From the NCBI RefSeq assembly GCF_015070385.1, contig NZ_JADCSA010000009.1:78916-142915 (forward strand): 64,000 bases of DNA. The letters run 5' to 3'. Below the pieces are notes generated by a model. The model was not told where the DNA came from, made no database searches, and was given only the letters and a program-made list of their open reading frames with translations. This DNA is from Nocardioides malaquae. Lineage in GTDB: Bacteria; Actinomycetota; Actinomycetes; Propionibacteriales; Nocardioidaceae. Made by a program: the position numbers and the translations under genes. The number at the start of each line of letters is the position of its first letter. The first letter of the stretch is position 1. Below, piece after piece: positions 37,785-47,405 of the stretch.

Positions 37785-37791
37785 GGCCCCC

Positions 37792-38796
37792 ATGTCTGTC
37801 GTGAGTGCCGCCAGTTCTGCCTGCAGCGACGGAGGGACGATCTGCGACTGGGTGATGCGGGCCACGGGGAGCCGTCGCGTGGCTGACGCCGCGGACCTCG
37901 TCTTCGGAGCGCCCCTCACCATCACGCTGATCGTCGCGCTGACCCTGGTCGCGCGTTGGGCGATGCACCGCGTGGTGGACCGGGTGGTCCGCCAGGCCGA
38001 GACCCCCATGGGAATGCCGCAACGGCTGGCCCGCACCGGGTCCGTGGGTCGCAGCACGGAGAGCAGTACCGGTGACCTCGTCGCGACCACCCGGCGCGTG
38101 CAGCGGGCCAAGACGATCGGCAGCCTGCTGAAGTCGATGATCAGCGGCGTGCTGGTGGCCGTGGCCCTGACCATGGTGCTCAGCGAGCTGGGCGTCAACA
38201 TCGCCCCGATCCTGGCCAGCGCCGGGATCGTCGGCATCGCGCTGGGCTTCGGCGCGCAGGCGCTGGTCAAGGACTTCCTCTCCGGCATCTTCATGATCTT
38301 CGAGGACCAGTACGGGGTGGGCGACGTCGTCGACCTCGGTGAGGCGTCAGGCACCGTGGAGGCCGTCACGCTGCGGGTGACCCGGCTGCGCGACATCAAC
38401 GGGACCGTCTGGTACGTCCGCAACGGCGAGATCCTGCGGGTGGGCAACATGAGCCAGAACTGGGCCCGGGCGGTGCTCGACGTGACCGTCTCCTACGAGG
38501 CCGACCTGGTCGAGGTCCGCCGCGTGCTCGCCGAGGTGGCGACCGACCTGTGGCATGACGAGGAGTTCCGGGGCCGCGTGGTCGAGGAGCCCGAGGTGCC
38601 GGGCGTCGAGTCGATGACCGCGGAGGGTGTCGTCGTCCGGGTGACCGTCAAGACCGCACCGATGGAGCAGTGGGGCGTGGCCCGCACGCTGCGCGAGCGG
38701 ATCAAGGCGCGATTCGACCACGAGGGCATCCGGATCCCGCACACCCGCTACGTGGAGGTCGTGGCCGACGAGGCCTCCGGCACAATGGCGCCATGA
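37792..38796 (+). CDS. Small-conductance mechanosensitive channel (MscS family)
   Basis: This 334-residue membrane protein has an N-terminal helix (about residues 40-60). The MscS pore helix follows: LASAGIVGIALGFGAQALVKDFLSG, then GIFMIFEDQYGVGDVVDLGEASGTVEAVTLRVTRL split by the beta domain. The C-terminal ferredoxin-like domain ends at VEVVADEASGT. It should open on membrane stretch to release solutes. Its stop overlaps the truncated-haemoglobin ATG (ATGA), so both are made from one mRNA. Confidence 0.93.
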   Translation: MSVVSAASSACSDGGTICDWVMRATGSRRVADAADLVFGAPLTITLIVALTLVARWAMHRVVDRVVRQAETPMGMPQRLARTGSVGRSTESSTGDLVATTRRVQRAKTIGSLLKSMISGVLVAVALTMVLSELGVNIAPILASAGIVGIALGFGAQALVKDFLSGIFMIFEDQYGVGDVVDLGEASGTVEAVTLRVTRLRDINGTVWYVRNGEILRVGNMSQNWARAVLDVTVSYEADLVEVRRVLAEVATDLWHDEEFRGRVVEEPEVPGVESMTAEGVVVRVTVKTAPMEQWGVARTLRERIKARFDHEGIRIPHTRYVEVVADEASGTMAP

Positions 38797-39167
38797 GCAC
38801 CTTCTACGACGAGATCGGCGGGATGGAGACGATCCGCACGATCGTCGACACGTTCTACGAAGGCGTCGCGACCGACCCGGTGCTCCGTCCGATGTACGAG
38901 GAGGAGGACCTCGCGGCCGCGGCCGACCGTTTCCGCCTCTTCCTCGCGCAGTACTGGGGCGGTCCGTCGACCTACGGCGAGGAGCGCGGTCACCCGCGGT
39001 TGCGGATGCGCCACGCCCCCTTCGCGGTCAACTCCGACGCCGCCACCCGTTGGCTGCACCACTTCCGGGCCGGGCTGGACGCCGCCGACCTGACGCCCGA
39101 GCAGGACGAGCAGTTCTGGGCGTACGTCACCCACGCCGCGCAGTTCCTGCGCAACACCCCGGACTGA
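38793..39167 (+). CDS. glbO: Truncated haemoglobin, group II (trHbO)
   Basis: This 124-residue globin begins STFYDEIGGMETIRTIVDTFY. Proximal His74 (F8) lies in the group II motif LRMRHAPFAV, with Tyr22 near B10, Tyr54 near CD1 and Trp87 near G8. Such residues stabilise haem-bound O2. Mycobacterial GlbO is membrane-associated and linked to O2 or peroxide chemistry. ATG at 38793 overlaps the MscS gene stop by 4 bp. Longer in-frame starts fall inside mscS and have no globin similarity. Confidence 0.94.
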   Translation: MSTFYDEIGGMETIRTIVDTFYEGVATDPVLRPMYEEEDLAAAADRFRLFLAQYWGGPSTYGEERGHPRLRMRHAPFAVNSDAATRWLHHFRAGLDAADLTPEQDEQFWAYVTHAAQFLRNTPD

Positions 39168-39181
39168 CCCGGAGCCCGGGC

Positions 39182-40063
39182 TCAGGCCTCGAGGGCCTCG
39201 AACTCCCGCAGGCGGTCCATCAGGGCGGCCGGGGGCTCCGCGCTGCGCTGGGTGTGCGGGTCGAAGAAGACCATGACCACCTTGGCGCGGCTGAGCAGGG
39301 TGTCGCCGTCGCAGATCTCCGACTCCACGGTGACCGAGCGACGGCCCACGTGGGAGACCCAACTCCACACGTCGTAGGGCTTGGCGCGGAACCGGATCGG
39401 CCGCACGTAGTCGACCTGCTTGCGGGCGATCACGATCCCCACCCCGGCGTTGTCCTCGCCGGCGCTGATCCGGTCCATGACGGGGATCCGGGCCTCCTGG
39501 AAGTACTCGAAGTACTTGACGTTGTTGACGTGGCCGTAGACGTCGACGTCACTGAAACGCACGTGCAGGGTGTAGTGGCCGTCGGCGAGGTGACGAGGCG
39601 TGCCGCGCTCCAGGACCGCGGTCGGGGCCTCCTCCAGGAACTGCGCCAACGCCTCCTTCTCGTCCTCGCGCAGACGCCGCGGGCGCTCCTCGGCGAAGAC
39701 GAACGGGGTCAGCACCGTGCTGGCGCGGGCGTGGACGACCCGGTCGCCGCTCTCGGTCTCGTCGAAGATCTCGTAGGCCATCGTCACCGAGGCGGCGCGG
39801 ATCTCGGTCACCCAGACCTCGATCTTCACCGGCACGGTGCGCGGCGCGATGGGCGCCAGGTAGGCGATGTCGTGGCTGACGACCACCAGGCCCTCCGTAG
39901 GGCTGCCCGCAAGGTCGTGGGCGCGCGCGTCGGGGGCATGGGTCCGCAGCATGTCGACCCTGGCCTCCTGCAGGTAGTCGACGTAGGTCACGTTGTTGAC
40001 GTGGTTGAGCATGTCGAGATCGGCCCAGCGCACCGGGCACTCGTAGACGTGGCGCACCGGCAC
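39182..40063 (-). CDS. Acyl-CoA thioesterase with two hotdog domains
   Basis: This 293-residue protein consists of two 4-hydroxybenzoyl-CoA-thioesterase-like hotdog folds in tandem. Each has its signature: RWADLDMLNHVNNVTYVDYLQEAR (about residues 12-35) and RFSDVDVYGHVNNVKYFEYFQEAR (about residues 170-193), split here only for description. It should hydrolyse acyl-CoA. A GTG start at 40063 is used. It is divergent from a MarR-type regulator with 72 bp between starts, so regulation by that protein is plausible. Confidence 0.9.
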   Translation of the reverse strand: MPVRHVYECPVRWADLDMLNHVNNVTYVDYLQEARVDMLRTHAPDARAHDLAGSPTEGLVVVSHDIAYLAPIAPRTVPVKIEVWVTEIRAASVTMAYEIFDETESGDRVVHARASTVLTPFVFAEERPRRLREDEKEALAQFLEEAPTAVLERGTPRHLADGHYTLHVRFSDVDVYGHVNNVKYFEYFQEARIPVMDRISAGEDNAGVGIVIARKQVDYVRPIRFRAKPYDVWSWVSHVGRRSVTVESEICDGDTLLSRAKVVMVFFDPHTQRSAEPPAALMDRLREFEALEA

Positions 40064-40122
40064 ATGATCTCATCCTCAACTTTCCTCCGTCGTGCCGCGC
40101 CCGGCTCCCGTCGGGCTGGCGC

Positions 40123-40128
40123 TAGGGT
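40123..40128 (+). promoter_or_regulatory. -10 element of a probable leaderless promoter for the MarR-type gene
   Basis: TAGGGT ends seven bases before the ATG at 40136. Confidence 0.6.
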
Positions 40129-40135
40129 CGCCCCC

Positions 40136-40633
40136 ATGAGCGAACAGACGCAGACCCGGTGGCTCTCCGAGCCCCAGCAACGGGCCTGGCGGGCACTGCT
40201 GCTCGGCCACACGCTGCTGCAGGACCGGCTTGACGACGACCTTCGCCATGCGTACGACATCTCGATGACCGAGTACGAGATCCTGGTACGCCTCTCCGAG
40301 CGCGAGGGGCGCCAGATGCGGATGGCGCAGCTGGCCGACTCCCTGGCCCACAGCCGCAGCCGGGTCACCCACACGGTCAACCGCATGGAGAAGGCCGGCT
40401 ACGTCAGCCGCAGCGCCTCCCCCGACGACGGCCGCGGGGTCGTCGCGACGCTGACCGACAAGGGCATGGCCCTGCTCGAGGACGCAGCCCACGTGCACGT
40501 GCGCGGGGTGCGGGCCAACCTCGTCGACCTGGTCAGCGAGGAGGACTTCGCCGCGGTCGGACGGGTCTTCGACACGGTCGCCGACCACCTCATCGGTGCG
40601 CGTCCCGAGATGGAGTTCCGCCGCTCCCGCTGA
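40136..40633 (+). CDS. MarR-family transcriptional regulator
   Basis: This 165-residue winged-helix protein carries the MarR core MTEYEILVRLSEREG, LAHSRSRVTHTVNRMEKAGYV as recognition helix and SPDDGRGVVATLTDKG as wing. It should bind DNA as a dimer and respond to small ligands. Start and divergent location suggest that it controls itself and the thioesterase gene. No clear operator palindrome was seen in the 72-bp gap. A hairpin lies after its stop. Confidence 0.93.
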   Translation: MSEQTQTRWLSEPQQRAWRALLLGHTLLQDRLDDDLRHAYDISMTEYEILVRLSEREGRQMRMAQLADSLAHSRSRVTHTVNRMEKAGYVSRSASPDDGRGVVATLTDKGMALLEDAAHVHVRGVRANLVDLVSEEDFAAVGRVFDTVADHLIGARPEMEFRRSR

Positions 40634-40641
40634 GACGCAGA

Positions 40642-40674
40642 CTCCCGGCCACCGCGTGAGGCGGTGACCGGGAG
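40642..40674. terminator. Hairpin between the convergent MarR-type and ettA genes
   Basis: A 14-bp stem with one A-C mismatch and loop GTGAG lies between the stops at 40633 and 40694. Confidence 0.65.
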
Positions 40675-40693
40675 CGAGTGCGTGCGGGGCGGT

Positions 40694-42376
<1,683 letters not shown>

Positions 42377-42383
42377 GCGCCCG

Positions 42384-42389
42384 AGCCTA
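42384..42389 (-). promoter_or_regulatory. -10 element of a probable leaderless promoter for ettA
   Basis: TAGGCT (minus strand) ends seven bases before the ettA ATG. A divergent promoter lies about 50 bp away. Confidence 0.6.
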
Positions 42390-42439
42390 GCGGGGCGCGC
42401 GCGGAGCCCGCTCATCGCGGACGCCGGCGAGGGGCGCAG

Positions 42440-42445
42440 TACGCT
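42440..42445 (+). promoter_or_regulatory. -10 element of a probable leaderless promoter for the ywiC-like gene
   Basis: TACGCT ends six bases before the GTG at 42452. Confidence 0.55.
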
Positions 42446-42451
42446 CGACGC

Positions 42452-43207
42452 GTGACCACGGTCCACCCCCGCTCGCGGCCGCGACGCCGCAGCCCCGGCT
42501 GGGTGCCCAACCAGCACGGCGCCTGGGCGATGCTCGCCGCCCCTCTCTTCGTGGGCACGGTGGCGTCGGGCCCGACGTGGGTGCACCTGCCCCTGGCCGC
42601 GTTCTGGTTCACCGGCTACTTCGCCTTCTTCGCCACCGGTCTGTGGCTCAAGGCGAGGCGTCGCGACCGCTGGTTCCCGCCGGTACGCGTCTACGTGCCC
42701 GCGGCCCTGGCGCTCGGGTTGGTGGTCCTCGCGGTCCAACCCGAGCTGGTGAGGTGGGCCCCGGCCTTCGTCCTGCCGCTGGGAGTCGGCCTGGTGGCCG
42801 CGGCGCAACGGCACGAGCGCGACCTGGTGGCGGGCCTGACCACGGTGACCGCCTCCGGGCTGATCGCCGTGGTCGCCTACGACGCAGGCACCGGCCCCGG
42901 CGGCTCCTTGGACCGGGGCTGGCTCCTGGCGGCGATCCAGTTCGCCTACTTCGCCGGGACCGTCTTCTACGTCAAGAGCGCGATCCGGGAGCGCGGCAAC
43001 CCCGGTTTCCTCCGCCTGAGCGTGGGCGTCCACCTCGCCACCACCCTGGCCATGGGAGCGGTCTCGCCGTGGCTGGTGGGGGTCTTCGCCCTCCTCACCC
43101 TGCGCGCGGCCGTGCTGCCCGGGCGCGGTCTCACCCCCGGGCGCATCGGCGTGATCGAGGTCGTGGCCACCGTGGTGGTCTCGACGGTCTCACTGCTGGT
43201 CGTCTGA
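42452..43207 (+). CDS. YwiC-like polytopic membrane protein
   Basis: GTG at 42452 opens a 251-residue protein with about seven membrane helices. The N-terminal motif WVPNQHGAWAMLAAPL is the hallmark of the YwiC-like family (PF14256). Other conserved parts are YFAFFATGLWLKARR and VFYVKSAIRERGN. Function is unknown, and in Bacillus the gene lies near anaerobic-respiration genes. Here it sits alone on the plus strand between ettA and ssb. Confidence 0.85.
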   Translation: MTTVHPRSRPRRRSPGWVPNQHGAWAMLAAPLFVGTVASGPTWVHLPLAAFWFTGYFAFFATGLWLKARRRDRWFPPVRVYVPAALALGLVVLAVQPELVRWAPAFVLPLGVGLVAAAQRHERDLVAGLTTVTASGLIAVVAYDAGTGPGGSLDRGWLLAAIQFAYFAGTVFYVKSAIRERGNPGFLRLSVGVHLATTLAMGAVSPWLVGVFALLTLRAAVLPGRGLTPGRIGVIEVVATVVVSTVSLLVV

Positions 43208-43253
43208 CCCGGTCGTCTCGACCGAGCTCACCGCCGCCCCGGGTGTCGCGCGC

Positions 43254-43700
43254 TCACGCCGCGCTGTCCACCGGGTCGGCGGAGGCGAGCGGCCCGGGGG
43301 TCGACTCCTCCCCCGTGGCCGCGGACACGGTGGACCCGGCCACTGCGCGGGTGAACGTGCTCGTGCCGCGGGTGAGGTCGTGACCCACGGACTGGGCCAC
43401 GACGACGTGGCGGGTCACCGGGGTGCCGTCCTCCTTCTGCCAGGACTCCGCGACGAAGCGGCCTGTCACCAGCACCGGCTCGCCGCTGCGCACCGACGCG
43501 GCCAGGTGCGTCGCCAACGAGCGCCACGCCTTCACCGCGTACCAGATCGTCTCGCCGTTCTCCCAGCGGCCGTCGCGGAGTCGCCGCGGGGTCGAGCCCA
43601 CCCGGAAGGTGGCGACGGGAACGCCGTCGCCCTCCCCCACGTGGGTCAGCTCGACCTGGGATCCCACCCAGCCGGTGAAGGTGATCAGGCTGTCGTTCAT
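43254..43700 (-). CDS. ssb: Single-stranded DNA-binding protein paralogue (SsbB-like, no acidic tip)
   Basis: This 148-residue OB-fold protein shows NDSLITFTGWVGSQVELTHV, TIWYAVKAWRSLATHLAASV and GEPVLVTGRFVAESWQ, so ssDNA binding is secure. The C-terminus is short and lacks the DDDIPF tip that recruits repair partners. It is also not beside rpsF/rpsR. Both points suggest the second actinobacterial SSB, called SsbB in Streptomyces, where it is linked to chromosome segregation. It lies downstream of two dynamin-like GTPase genes. Confidence 0.88.
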   Translation of the reverse strand: MNDSLITFTGWVGSQVELTHVGEGDGVPVATFRVGSTPRRLRDGRWENGETIWYAVKAWRSLATHLAASVRSGEPVLVTGRFVAESWQKEDGTPVTRHVVVAQSVGHDLTRGTSTFTRAVAGSTVSAATGEESTPGPLASADPVDSAA

Positions 43701-43843
43701 CGCTCTCTCCTCTGCTGGACGCCACCGTGGCGTCGTCCGTCGAGGATGACCGCGAAGCGTCGACCCCGGACGTCGCTACGAGGCCGGGCTGGGGAGGGGG
43801 CCGGCACGGGTCCGGCTGGGGAGAGCCCGCGGCGCTCCCCCGC

Positions 43844-43916
43844 TGTCGAACAGGTTCAGCGCAGGGCAGTGTCGAGCAGGCTCAGCGCAGGGCAGTGTCG
43901 AGCAGGCTCAGCGCAG
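43844..43916. repeat. Three tandem ~26-bp repeats spanning the stop codon of the dynamin-like GTPase gene
   Basis: TCAGCGCAG recurs at 43856, 43882 and 43908, a period of 26 bp, within near-identical 26-mers (TGTCGAGCAGGCTCAGCGCAG...). The copy at 43908 supplies the real stop codon (minus strand). The other two lie downstream. The period is not a multiple of three. The rest of the 207-bp gap to ssb shows no other feature. Confidence 0.85.
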
Positions 43917-45563
43917 GGCTGCGTCGATGCCGGCGCGCGTGGACGCGTAAGCGGCCAGCTCGGCGCGCACCGGCTCCACCACGAGCTCCTCGGAGACCTC
44001 GTGGATGGCGGAGCGGAGCCGTGAGTCGGCCACGCGGGCTCGCCGCCGCGCCGTGAGGCTGACCAGGAGGCGGCCCGCCAGGGCGAGCAGCAGGCCGAGG
44101 CCCACGCCCCCGGCGAGCAGCAGGAGCGGCAGCGGCCAGCCGAGCACCTCGGGCGTCGGGACGTCACCGAGACCCGCGGAGGTCCCGAGGGTGAGCAGCA
44201 GCAGCCACAGGGCCCCCACGACCGCCGCGGTGATGAGGATCCACTGGAGCACCCGGACGGCCTGCGCCCAGGCAGGCACCCGGTCGGCGCCGAGGTCGGT
44301 GGTGGCCAGCGCCCGGTCGAGGCGGTCGTTGACGTCGGGCAGGCGACGCACGGAGGCCTCACGCACCGAGTGCGCCCAGTTCTGCTTCAGCCCCACGGTC
44401 GCGTCGTCGACCAGTCCGCGCACCGCGCTGTCGACGCGGGCGCGCTGCACCTGGGTGGCGGCCGGCACGGACGTGCGAGCCGCACCCGTCAGCGCCTTGG
44501 CGTCGGCACCCAGGTCAAGGTGGAGGCGCTTGAGGGGGTCGGGCTTCAGCCGCGAGACCCACGAGGTCACCGGCCACCCGGTGGCCCGGTTGGCCCGCAA
44601 CCGCGTGGAGTCCTCCACCGCCTTGACGACGGTCGGCACGCCGGCGGCGTCGGCGAAGGCCTCCTCCAGCGCCTCGACACGCGCTCGAGGCAGCTCGGGG
44701 ACGGGCCCCGTGCCGGTGTAGCCCTGCAACGTCGTCGCCGCCGCACGCAGGTCGGCCTCGAGCCGCTGGCGGGCGACCTTCTTGCTCTTCACCTTGCGGG
44801 CGACCTCGGCGCGCAGCTCTGCGATGCCCCACCCCTGGGCCGCGCTCACCGGGATCACCGGGACGCCGTTGAGTCCGTCGGCGGCAAGCAGGCGACGCAC
44901 GTCGTCGACCATCGCGTCTCGACGCTCGGCGGGCACCCGGTCGATCTGGTTGAGCACCACCAGCATCACGTCCTGGTGGCCGGCGAGGCGGGAGAGGTAG
45001 CGGTCGTGGATCGCGGCGTCGGCGTACTTCTGCGGGTCGAGCACCCAGATCATCAGGTCGGCCAGCTGCACCAGGCGGTCGACCTCGAGGTGGTGGCTCA
45101 CCTCGGTCGAGTCGTGGTCGGGCAGGTCGAGCAGGATCACACCGTCGAGCTCGTCCTTCTCCCGGCCCACGCTCAGCATGGAGTCGCGGGTGACCTGGTG
45201 GCGCGGCGGGATGCCCAGCCACTCCAGCAGCTCGGGGGCGCCCTCATCGCCCCAGATGCAGGCCGTCGCCCACGACGTCGTGGGCCGGCGTACGCCGACC
45301 GCACTCAGCTCCAGGCCCGTCAGCGCGTTGAAGGTGCTGGACTTGCCCGAGCCCGTCGCACCCGCCAGCGCCACCACGGTGTGGTCGGCGGAGATGCGCA
45401 ACCGGGCCGCGGTGCGCTCCACGAGTGCGGACGTCTGGTCGAGCACGGAGTCGTCGATGCGCCCCCGCGCAGAGGTCACCGCCTGCTCGAGCCCGTCGAG
45501 ACGAGCGCCGATGTCGGAACCACGGGTCACCAGTTTCCTGGCGCCCTCGAGAAGAGACGTCAT
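43908..45563 (-). CDS. Dynamin-like/YfjP-type membrane GTPase (first of pair)
   Basis: This 551-residue protein has a GTPase domain with G1 GATGSGKSST (about residues 68-77), G3 DLPDHDS and G4 NQID. A helical region and two membrane helices follow at about 430-450 and 470-495 (ILITAAVVGALWLLLL, PLPLLLLAGGVGLGLLL). This layout matches the actinobacterial dynamin-like pair, known in Streptomyces as DynA/DynB, which stabilises septa. It shares no overlap with the next gene but is spaced by 90 bp on the same strand. Its stop codon lies inside a tandem repeat. Confidence 0.82.
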   Translation of the reverse strand: MTSLLEGARKLVTRGSDIGARLDGLEQAVTSARGRIDDSVLDQTSALVERTAARLRISADHTVVALAGATGSGKSSTFNALTGLELSAVGVRRPTTSWATACIWGDEGAPELLEWLGIPPRHQVTRDSMLSVGREKDELDGVILLDLPDHDSTEVSHHLEVDRLVQLADLMIWVLDPQKYADAAIHDRYLSRLAGHQDVMLVVLNQIDRVPAERRDAMVDDVRRLLAADGLNGVPVIPVSAAQGWGIAELRAEVARKVKSKKVARQRLEADLRAAATTLQGYTGTGPVPELPRARVEALEEAFADAAGVPTVVKAVEDSTRLRANRATGWPVTSWVSRLKPDPLKRLHLDLGADAKALTGAARTSVPAATQVQRARVDSAVRGLVDDATVGLKQNWAHSVREASVRRLPDVNDRLDRALATTDLGADRVPAWAQAVRVLQWILITAAVVGALWLLLLTLGTSAGLGDVPTPEVLGWPLPLLLLAGGVGLGLLLALAGRLLVSLTARRRARVADSRLRSAIHEVSEELVVEPVRAELAAYASTRAGIDAALR

Positions 45564-45653
45564 CGCTTCCTCTGCCGAAGGGGGGATGGAGTGCGTCTAC
45601 CCAGAATAGTGGGCGCCACACCCGTGGACTCCAGTCGGTGTGCTGCCGCTGCC

Positions 45654-47405
45654 TCAGCGCGACTGCGCGAAACGCAGGTCGTCGACCCGGCGGGCCGCCT
45701 GACGCAGGTTCTCCGAGACGTCGGCGCTGCCACCCACGACCTCCAGCAGGTCGGTGTAGCGGCGTCGCTCCACGTCGAGCAGCTCGCGCACCCGGCGCTC
45801 GAGATCCTGCCGGGCCCGCGTGGCCATGGTGCGCACCGCCTGGTCACCGAAGACTGCCTCGAGCAGCTTCTGGCCCAGGACCGCACCGCCGCCGGCGATG
45901 CCGGCCTCGGTGCCGGTGACGCCGCCGGTGTGGGCGAAGACGACCACCATGAGCGCGACCGAGAGACCGTTGACGCCGTAGGCCAGGAAACGGGCGGTCG
46001 AGCGCTTGTCAGCACCCTCCGTGCGCACCATCTCCAGCACCTCGGACTGCCAGTCACGCACGGCACGCTCCGCGCGGCGCCGGAAGTCGCGTGAGGCACG
46101 GGAGAGGTCCTCCCCCGCCTCGTCCAGCAGCACCCGGCCCGACGCCAACGACGACCACGAGGCGGCCGCGGCCTCGGCAGCGGCCTCGGCGTGCTCCGCC
46201 AGCAACGTCTCCAGCCCCGACTCCACCGCGACCGTGATGCGCTCGGCCTGCTGGGGCTTGCCCTTCACGGCGTTGACCACGCGGTCGCGCAGCCACCCGA
46301 CCCGGTTCTCCAGCGACTTGAGGAGCTCTCCGGTGCCGACGAACTCCTGCCAGCGGGCGAGCACCTCCCCCCGCAGCATCGTGCCGTCGGCGGTGGCCTC
46401 CACCACTTTCTCCAGCGCCGCCGCGTAGGCGTCCTCGGAGCCACGCAGCAGCCGCTCGTGGGTCTCGGCCTGCTCGGCGGCCGCGTCGGCGACCTGGTGG
46501 GTGCGGCGGGCGACGGTGCGGATCGCGCCCTCCAACGTCTGTCGCACGACCCCCGCCCGCGCCTCGGCGTCGGCCGCCAACGACTCCAGCCACTCACGGA
46601 TCTCGGCCACCGCGTCGGGTGGCAGCAGACCGGTCGGCGGCAGCGTCCGCTCGGGCACCGTGAAGAGCGGCGAGTCCTTCAGCCCGCGTGCGGCGAGCAT
46701 CCGGGCCAGGTGGGTGGCCACTGTCTCCAGGGCCTCGTCGGGAGTGCGGTCGAGCACGATGGCCACGGCTGCGGAGCGGTCCGCTGCCTCGCGCAGGAAG
46801 TCCCACGGCACCTGGTCGGCGTAACGAGCGGCGGAGGTCACGAAGAGCCACAGGTCGGCGGCCGCCAGCAGCTGGGCCGCCAGGGTGCGGTTGCGCTCCT
46901 CGACGGAGTCGATGTCGGGGGCGTCCAGCACCGCGAGCCCCTGCGGCACGGCCTCGGAGGGCACCAGCTGCAGGGCCTCGGGGTCGTGGGTCGGCGTGGA
47001 GACGCGCTCGAGGTCGGGCAACAACCTGTCCTGGCCGAACCAGTGACCGTCCTCGGGGTGGTGCACCAGCACCGGGGAGCGGGTGGTGGGCCTCAGCACC
47101 CCGGGCTCGGTGACGCGGTGGCCGACCAGCGAGTTGACCAGGGTCGACTTGCCGGCTCCCGTCGAGCCGCCGACGACGGCCAGCATCGGGGCCTCGATGG
47201 TCATCAGCCGCGGGATGACGTAGTCCTCCAGCTGGGAGACCATGTCGGCGCGCGCCTGCCGGTGCTCAGCCACACCCGGCGTCTCCAGCGGCAGGTCGGC
47301 CGCCTGGAGCGCGCCGCGCAGCTGGACCAGGGCCGTGAGCATCTGGGTGCTCTCGACACTAGGGGGAGGGGTCGCGCCCGTCGCGCCGGGGGTCTCGTCG
47401 GTCAT
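45654..47405 (-). CDS. Dynamin-like membrane GTPase (second of pair)
   Basis: ATG at 47405 gives 583 residues. The N-terminal GTPase domain has G1 GGSTGAGKSTLVNSLVG and G3 DAPDIDS. The G4 position reads VLDRTPD rather than NKxD, so base recognition may differ. Long helical segments rich in Ala/Glu and one or two hydrophobic helices follow (VNGLSVALMVVVFAHTGG and a Gly/Ala-rich stretch). It overlaps the stop of the PrsW gene by 4 bp. The frame continues upstream through that gene without similarity and was trimmed. Confidence 0.8.
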   Translation of the reverse strand: MTDETPGATGATPPPSVESTQMLTALVQLRGALQAADLPLETPGVAEHRQARADMVSQLEDYVIPRLMTIEAPMLAVVGGSTGAGKSTLVNSLVGHRVTEPGVLRPTTRSPVLVHHPEDGHWFGQDRLLPDLERVSTPTHDPEALQLVPSEAVPQGLAVLDAPDIDSVEERNRTLAAQLLAAADLWLFVTSAARYADQVPWDFLREAADRSAAVAIVLDRTPDEALETVATHLARMLAARGLKDSPLFTVPERTLPPTGLLPPDAVAEIREWLESLAADAEARAGVVRQTLEGAIRTVARRTHQVADAAAEQAETHERLLRGSEDAYAAALEKVVEATADGTMLRGEVLARWQEFVGTGELLKSLENRVGWLRDRVVNAVKGKPQQAERITVAVESGLETLLAEHAEAAAEAAAASWSSLASGRVLLDEAGEDLSRASRDFRRRAERAVRDWQSEVLEMVRTEGADKRSTARFLAYGVNGLSVALMVVVFAHTGGVTGTEAGIAGGGAVLGQKLLEAVFGDQAVRTMATRARQDLERRVRELLDVERRRYTDLLEVVGGSADVSENLRQAARRVDDLRFAQSR

